Part shown: positions 57,523 through 64,000 of the stretch, piece by piece
Position numbering within the stretch: position 1 is the first letter of the stretch
How the letters are laid out: every line of letters begins with the position of its first letter
Origin: Siphonodentalium dalli
Taxonomy: Eukaryota; Mollusca; Scaphopoda; Gadilida; Siphonodentaliidae
Assembly: GCA_032622095.1 (NCBI GenBank)
Contig: CP136063.1
Location: 37,422,106-37,486,105 of the forward strand
Direction: 5' to 3'
DNA length: 64,000 nucleotides
Notes under the pieces: model-generated
The model's input: only the letters and a program-made list of their open reading frames with translations
The model's database searches: none
Told to the model about the DNA's origin: nothing
Translations under genes and position numbers: made by a program

Positions 57523-58437
57523 TGTCTATATAAAACAAGAGATGGACTATCACCCAGTGCATACCCGTTGTGGCATACCGCCTAGTGTGTGCATATCTAT
57601 AACATATGACTGATATACTCATGCAATTTGGATGGACCCAAAAATCAGCATTTTCATATAAACAAAGATGAATAACTACAGAACGAAAAACCTAAAAAAA
57701 AATGAATGAACATGCCATTGATTGTCCTCAGAGTGGTGAACATCCTTACCAAATTTCATTGACACCCAATCATTACTGTTCAAGTAATGGCCTGAACAGA
57801 TATCGGTCAGATAATTATTTTGGAAGTATTTATTTAGTCAGCCTGGACATCTGTCAGAAGAAGTTAATTTCTCGCTGTTTCATGACTGTAAAGCAAAATA
57901 AGCGATAAAACCATACAATGATATTTTGTTCATATAGGTGTGGGGGGGGGGGGGAATATCCCCCACCCCAAACCCTGACTCAAAAAAACTTTTTCTCAGA
58001 AAGTTAATTTCTCGCTGTTTCATGACTATATAAAGCTAAATAAGCAATAAATCCATACAATGATTTCTTTTGTCATCTTGGTGCTGGGTGGGGGTGGGGG
58101 AGATATCCTGACCTGCACATCTCCCCCCATCCCAAACCCTGACTCGAACAACTTTTTCTCAGAAGTTAATTTCTCGCTGTTTCATGACTATATAAAGCAA
58201 AATAAGCAATACATCCATACAATGATTTTTTTGCCATGTAGGTGCTGGATGGGGGAGATATCCTGACCTTGACATCTACCCCCCCCCCCCCCCCCCCCCA
58301 CCCAAACCCCGACTCAAAACACTTTTTCTCAGAAGTTAATTTCTCACTGTTTCATGACTATATAAAGCAAAACAAGCAATAAAACCATAAGATTATTTAT
58401 TTGTCATGTAGGTGCTGGGTGGGGGAGATATCCTGAC

Positions 58438-59330
58438 TAGGGTTGAAACGATTTATCGACTAGTTGTAGACGACGCTGAAATGTCAGAACGTCAGAATTT
58501 TGCCGTCGACTAGTCTGAATATAGTGTATTAGTTTCATGTATAACGTTTTCAAGATCGATTCCGGTGTTAACTGCGCGTAAGTTATGGTAAGTATAACGT
58601 TTGGTGGCACCCGGAATTATAGTGTTACTAGTATAGACACACACGGACCGGTGACCCGACTATTAATTGGACGAATGAAATTGACAACACAATGTCTCAC
58701 TCGTCGTCAAAGACATGATGGCAATGATTGACGCGGCTTTGTAGTTTGTCCGAGACCGCTTTGATACAGACACTGTGTATATTTCCATTGAACTCGCACC
58801 GTCGGATTATGATGCGACGCTGGGTGAAGGTCGCTTAAGGTGACATCATTGGTGCTACCGTATCTAAATGATACTGACATTAAGAACTGGCTATCGTATT
58901 CTACAACGTAGCCTATACTATAGGGCGTATTTAGTTGGAACATTAACATTTTATAGTGACACCGCTCGGCACCGGTTTATTGGTGATCACGTGACTAAAC
59001 GAAATAATCTCGAACGCTGATATTAAATTTAAAACCTGTATAAATGATCGTGTATCTAATCATTATCCACCAAATGTCTAATTATATAATTACATTCAGT
59101 GTGTTGGATAAATATCAAGATGTTTACAGAATTATTTCCCAAATAAATTGGTGTGAATGCAGGGAAATGCTCAACGCAATAGAACGCTATTGCATCAGTC
59201 ATCAGTGTACGCCATGTACGATGAATTTTCCGTACAATGTTATGTTTGAAAGTTTTGATATCGGGTCCCGACTAGTCGACGCAACGCGACTTTTGGGCCT
59301 CGACTAGTCGACTCTGAAATTCACTAATCC
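58438..59330. mobile_element. Insertion A in the tandem array, hAT-like
   Basis: The array stops at GATATCCTGAC and resumes at CCCAAACCCTGACTC; about 20 bp of the unit is missing. The left end TAGGGTTGAAACGATTTATC resembles known hAT ends. CGACTAGTCGA motifs lie near both ends in opposite directions. The right end is poorly conserved and no 8-bp duplication was seen. Confidence 0.5.
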
Positions 59331-59395
59331 CAAACCCTGACTCAAAAAAGTTTTTCTTAGAAGTTAATTTCTCGCTGTTTCATGACTATATAAAG

Positions 59396-61972
59396 TAGCA
59401 ATAGGCAACAATTTTTTTCAAAACCCTTTTCCAGATATTCAGATGCAGTTACAGCAGCTTTAGGGTGTTAGGAATATGAAACAAAGTCAGTAGTAATGGC
59501 AGTGTTTGTAAAAAATGACGTTTTTTTCAAATAATTGGACTGGGGTCAGGGGGTCGACAATTCAGTTTTTGAGGAATGGCAAAATTCTGACAACACAGCA
59601 TAACGGCAAAGTTTTCGAATTCTTATGGGAAACCTATGTTGTTCTCATCGGGAACGATCAATCTACCTAATCAATGCAGAAATAGGAACTTTTCCTTCAT
59701 AAAAATAGAAAATTTTGATCAAAATCCCAAGTATACCCCCATCAAAAAGTTGAATTTGTTTTTCTTTCTTTTTTTTTCAAGTATGTTGACAATATACTAT
59801 AAAAACTTTTGGTATTTCTGTGTGTTATTCTATTATCAGACACTATTGAATACATTTTGATAAAAAAATTGAGACTTTTGTGTCAAATACGTGGAAATAT
59901 TTCTTGATAACCAAACTATACCCCCTACCAAAATTTTTTAAAAGCTATTTTTTTCAACATTATGGAGCTATTCACGCAAAATACTACCTAACCTGCAGCA
60001 AAACTGTATATATGTTTCATTGTCAGCCATTGGTGTATCGATATGAGAGCTGATATTATTTTTTTTCAATTAATATTTAGAAAATGGACAAAATATGAGT
60101 GTCAACCTTCACAAAGTTCATGAGCCAAACTATTTTCAAGCGTATGACAGAACTATATCTCAATTAATGTTGGAGGCATTGTTTTATGTAAACATTGCAA
60201 CATGATAAGGTATGGTTTGAAATAACTGGTTAAGTGGATAAACAAACCAGTACCCACCCGTTCGCAACAAAATATCATGTTATGGGCATTATGAGGCCAT
60301 TATGATACGATTAATGATACTTTATGATGGCATGGTGGTATGCCCAAGAAGCTATTCTACCCACTCATTCGTACAGATCGACTAGTATCAGCACAAAATA
60401 TTATTTTGCGCCATCATTCAAACGGGAACGGGACTACCTGCCCCGAAACAACCTGCCTGTCTGCTATTTTCAGGGCGGGTTGTCCCGATAAATAAGGGTG
60501 GGTTGTCCGGAAATTGTTAATAGTGATTATGTTCTTTGATGATATATTATTAAAGATTTTGACCAACAAAACATGTGTTTATTCATTAATTATGTCAAAG
60601 CATTTTGCTTGTTGTCCAATTAATCCTCTTCACAAATCTCCATATTTCTACATGTATATTGTGTCTATGTTATATGTTTGATTGGAGGTGAGTATACAAA
60701 CAGCCTTTGAATGATGCCGACGAAACTGGGTATATTAGCATGTTTCCTTGCATTCACTGCGATTTGGAGGTGCGACCAGAAGAGAAGAAAGAAGAGACCA
60801 GCACAATGCACTGGCAGACATCCAGCAGCAGCCCCAAATTAATCATTGTTCGTTTGTTAAACTTATTAAATTGTGTTTTTAATCTTAGTTCACGTTCATA
60901 TTCATATTAGCCTATATACTTCATTCCGTTTTTTGTTGTCCGTGTTGTTACATCAAATAAAAACCTATAAAGTACAATCTGGCAAGTTTCTTTAAACAAA
61001 CATCTCATAATCCTGTCACACGTCCTAATTAGCCACTAATTACCACTAAGTGATTTTAGGGGGCGGGTTGTCAGGGGGCGGGTTGTCTTGAGTGAAAGGG
61101 GGCGGGTTGTCTCAGGGGCAGGTAGTCACGGCCCCATTCAAACATGTGTCCAAGATGTTTTGCTTCAACCCGAATACCAGTCAACTCGGGGGTATGAATC
61201 CTGCGTACGGCTTCAAAACACCCTGAATCCCGCATACCGAAGGGGGCGGGGGGTGATACCTTCATGTATTACACCACATGTATCGTATGTCATGCATGTA
61301 GACTGAATTTTGTTTGTTAAACAAGTTAAATTTCAAGTTAAAATATAATTAATTATGGCATAATTATACACAATAAAGTGCCTTAGATAAATCAGATCTT
61401 CTCAATCAACCAATTTCATTCAAATAAAGGCAAAATGGTCAGCAGAATACATTACTATTCACTTCAAATACATTTGTTTACGGACGATCATTAATAGGTT
61501 CATGGGGCCGCCATGTTTTAATCATGTGACTACATTAGCTGGTAATACTACAAATAGAGTGATCTCCCCTGGCATTTAAAAACATATTTTTTCCTTTGAA
61601 CCCAGGACCAGCGTGACGATCGAAATACGGCTTTTTATTGCTAACTTTTTACTTTTTAACTTACCAGTGAGCAATGAAGCGTAATCGATATTAATCGAGG
61701 TGGTCAGAAAGTTTCAAATTCGGAGTATTTTCACGATTTCAACAAAAATCTTTTCACAAATATTTTCGCGGCTTTTTAGTTTGGTAAACAAAGGATATTC
61801 TATCCGCTGCCGAATTGTGCTATTTTTATTGGAAAAGGACTCGTAATTGATTAAAATAGCGGTGTTTACAATTACCTTCAGTCACGAGACTGGAGATTTC
61901 CTGTGATGTCATCATTTACCGATTTCCGGAAATACGCGAGTTATCGTTCTTGTTCGGGGTTGCCTATTGCTA
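59396..61972. mobile_element. Insertion B in the tandem array, 2.6 kb, TIR TAGCAATAGGCAAC
   Basis: The ends TAGCAATAGGCAAC and its complement interrupt one array unit. TATATAAAG is present on both sides (59387-59395 and 61971-61979), so left flank plus one copy plus right flank rebuilds an intact unit. The duplication is 7-9 bp depending on how the ends are drawn. Coding content was not recognised. It contains insertion C. Superfamily is unassigned (hAT or other). Confidence 0.7.
60424..61135. mobile_element. Insertion C nested inside B, ~710 bp, TSD ATTCAAAC
   Basis: The ends GGGAACGGGACTACCTGCCC and GGGGCCGTGACTACCTGCCC (inverted) are flanked by ATTCAAAC (60416-60423 and 61136-61143). An extra C on both sides could make it 9 bp. 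GGGCGGGTTGTC motifs repeat near the right end. A duplication of 8-9 bp with G-rich ends fits several superfamilies (for example MULE or Merlin); not assigned. Confidence 0.7.
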
Positions 61973-62510
61973 TATAAAGCAAAACAAGCGATAAAACCAT
62001 AAGATTATTCTTTTGTCATGTAGATGCTGGGTGGGGGGAGATATCCTGACCTGGACATCCCCCCCACCCAAACCCTGATTCAAAAAACTTGTTCCCAGTA
62101 GAAGTTAATTTCTCGCTGTTTCATGACTATATAAAGCAAAACAAGCGATAAAACCATAAGATTGTTTTTTTTGTCACGTAGGTGCTGGGTGGGGGGGGGG
62201 GGGAAATATCCTGACCTGGACATCTTCCCCCACCCTAAACCCTGACTCAAAAAACTTGTGCCCAGAAGTTAATTTCTCGCTGTTTCATGACTATATAAAG
62301 CAAAACAAGCAATAAATCCATACAATGATTTATTTGTCATGTAGGTGCTGGGTGGGGGGAGATATCCTGACCTGGACATCTCCCCCCACCCCAAACCCTG
62401 ACTCAAACAACTTTCTCTTGGAGAAGCTAATTTCTCGCTGTCTCATGAATATATAAAGCAAAATAAGCGATAAAACCATAAGATGATTTTTTTGTCATGT
62501 AGGTGGTGGA

Positions 62511-64000
62511 ATATTCAAGCCTGGACATTTGAAAGAAAAGAAAAAAATTGAATTAAGGGGGGGGGAAGATATCCACGGTGGGGGGGAGATATCCAGGGGG
62601 AAATATCCTATTACACCGGCTTGTATTCCACTAGAGGCATACAATAATAGGTATTCAATGGTGAGATTTGGTTGAATACAATAGGTGTGGAATAAAGCTT
62701 TAGTTTATTTTATTTCACTCCTAATTACACAGCTGCGATATTTTGGTCTATTTCGTAAATTCAGTTACATTGTTGGTATAATTTTTCAACTTGTCCACGA
62801 TAGTGCAATCCTGATGTCATTGAGACTCGCAACATATTTGACATCATGCATGACAGCCTATCCAGTACCAGAGGTTTAATTTAATTTCTTGCCATGTTCA
62901 ATATATAACTAACTTGCCTAGATAGTGGACAAATATTATTATTTGATTGAATATTGGTGTGTAGTAAATACAAAACCAAACCACACCTGCACTTGGAGTA
63001 GGCAAACAATTGTGCACTTATCTGTTATGTTAAAGTGTTATGCTGCAAGATGCAACTTGACCAGGGCCTGGAACCTACGTCACCGGAAGGGTAACCCTAC
63101 ATCAAAATAACTGTAAATAAAGTTCGACTCGCCACTTCGACATCGTTTTTTAAATAAATACAATCGATTTATAGTAGTATTATAAGCAAAGGAGCTATGC
63201 GACCTGCAAATCTCAACAAATACAGAAACCGAAAATCGGAAAGAATTGCTTATAATGAGAATTTCGCGTTCGCAATTCAAAATCGCGTCCGATTTCCTAT
63301 TTTCGTGCAGGTGTTAACGCCAACATTTCATGTTCTCCGCGCCCTAAACTCATTTTAAAACCGTATACATTGAGTTTCGGGATATTATAAATGCTAAAAT
63401 TTGAATCAATAATAAAAAATTAACTTCTCCGTGGTTTGTTTGTAAATTTCGTAAGACACAAAGAATTTTTATGAATTTGTCTATTAATGGTAACGCCCAC
63501 ATCGCGTTGACGCTCACATAATATTGGCCTGTTTGCACTAACAATTGAGTCACCATCCGTATAATCCGATAGATGAACTATTAACGATCGTGTTCACATA
63601 TACACACTCTGTTAAATGCGTTACAATACACAAATGGCTGTTATAGAGATGCCAATATACTATTTGATAATACTATATATAAAGACGAACATAAATTCAT
63701 GGCATAATCAGGGATAATCATTGTTTTTATGTTCTCGTTGTATATTCGGTAGTTTAATTAAGTGTATGTCATGTCATTCGTTCTCTTATTCCATATTCAT
63801 TGTAGTATTACTTTTTATTCCAGTCTATTTCCGTTGGTTGAATCCATGTTAATTTGTTCATAAATCCAGTTTCGTCTGATAGTTGTGGTTAAAACATTAT
63901 CATGCAATAAAGATTTCTTTAATTATATTCTATTACTAACAATACATTGTTTACCCATGTTTATTGATAATGAATTGAATGTGTTATTCGGTCCAGGAAC
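62511..64000. other. No recognisable feature
   Basis: G-rich remnants of the array fade near 62600; after that the DNA is AT-rich, with short ORFs (62685, 62925, 63080, 63350) lacking motifs. Confidence 0.4.

Larger units (their letters stand above)
57825..62510. repeat. ~165-bp tandem array split by insertions
   Basis: The unit starts AAGTTAATTTCTCGCTGTTT and passes through CATGACTATATAAAGC, TAGGTGCTGG, GATATCCTGAC and CCCAAACCCTGACTC. Starts lie at about 57863, 58000, 58164 and 58335 before the first insertion, 59361 between insertions, and 62104, 62270 and 62427 after the second. Spacing is about 137-171 bp because G-runs and C-runs vary. ORFs here are by-products. Confidence 0.9.

Overview
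This window looks like intergenic DNA from an animal nuclear genome, dense in transposable elements (TEs). It is AT-rich, has no operon-like gene packing, and shows GT-AG splice signals. Its relics belong to superfamilies common in invertebrates: hAT, piggyBac, PIF/Harbinger-like, Mutator-like (MULE), Tc1/mariner, Helitron and Jockey/CR1-like LINEs. The LINE tail (an ACGACGTTAAACCCC stretch followed by ATCA repeats) makes me favour a lophotrochozoan, probably a mollusc. That is recollection and inference, not something measured here. I see no complete host gene that I would trust. All recognisable proteins are transposon-derived, and nearly all are broken by frameshifts, stops or deletions.

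Layout. 0-4 kb: minus-strand remains of a DDE-transposase-like gene with D, D and E motifs. 4.0-5.7 kb: a Helitron-like end, a candidate exon built on a 48-bp repeat, and a 40-bp minisatellite. 6.8-8.7 kb: a Harbinger-like element with TTA target duplications. 10.4-16.3 kb: three copies of a piggyBac-type MITE with TTAA duplications, a possible terminal exon (13.6-14.0 kb), a higher-order tandem array (14.7-15.6 kb) and a related palindromic element. 17.5-18.4 kb: a 5S rRNA-like segment fused to tRNA-like promoter boxes, then a 600-bp hAT element. 18.4-23 kb: mostly unassigned, with one possible exon and a strong palindrome. 23.3-24.7 kb: a MULE with a FLYWCH finger. 25.0-29.7 kb: a hAT-like element, a three-exon piggyBac transposase pseudogene and a second hAT element with a perfect 8-bp duplication. 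30-34.1 kb: minisatellites, a second Harbinger-like MITE and poly-C. 34.3-35.6 and 43.2-44.8 kb: two copies of a long dispersed repeat, one filled by a MITE and one empty. 36.9-37.7 kb: a Tc1 pseudogene. 39.9-42.1 kb: a LINE with ORF1 and a 3' tail but no ORF2. 42.7-43.2 kb: the N-terminus and TIR of a hAT transposase. 45-48.7 kb: a decayed LINE-ORF1-like sequence, a MITE, a 31-bp array and four near-identical 360-bp units. 49.7 kb: a hAT-related zinc-finger fragment. 52.5-53.7 kb: a hAT element with TSD. 53.7-55.2 kb: unrecognised minus-strand ORFs divergent from a Ulp1-like protease pseudogene. 55.3 kb: a long foldback element. 56.8-57.5 kb: a Helitron-like element. 57.8-62.5 kb: a tandem array of about 165 bp split by two insertions, one of which carries a third.

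The sequences here do not work together as a pathway. The layout records repeated transposition: short non-autonomous elements that keep intact termini and target duplications, next to decayed transposase genes that might once have mobilised related elements. The clearest cases are flanking duplications and paralogous empty sites, which date some insertions relative to each other. I found no convincing new biological system. The best candidates for follow-up are the tRNA/5S chimera, the ORF1-only LINE, the intron-bearing piggyBac relic, the 48-bp-repeat exon and the nested 57.8-62.5 kb locus.
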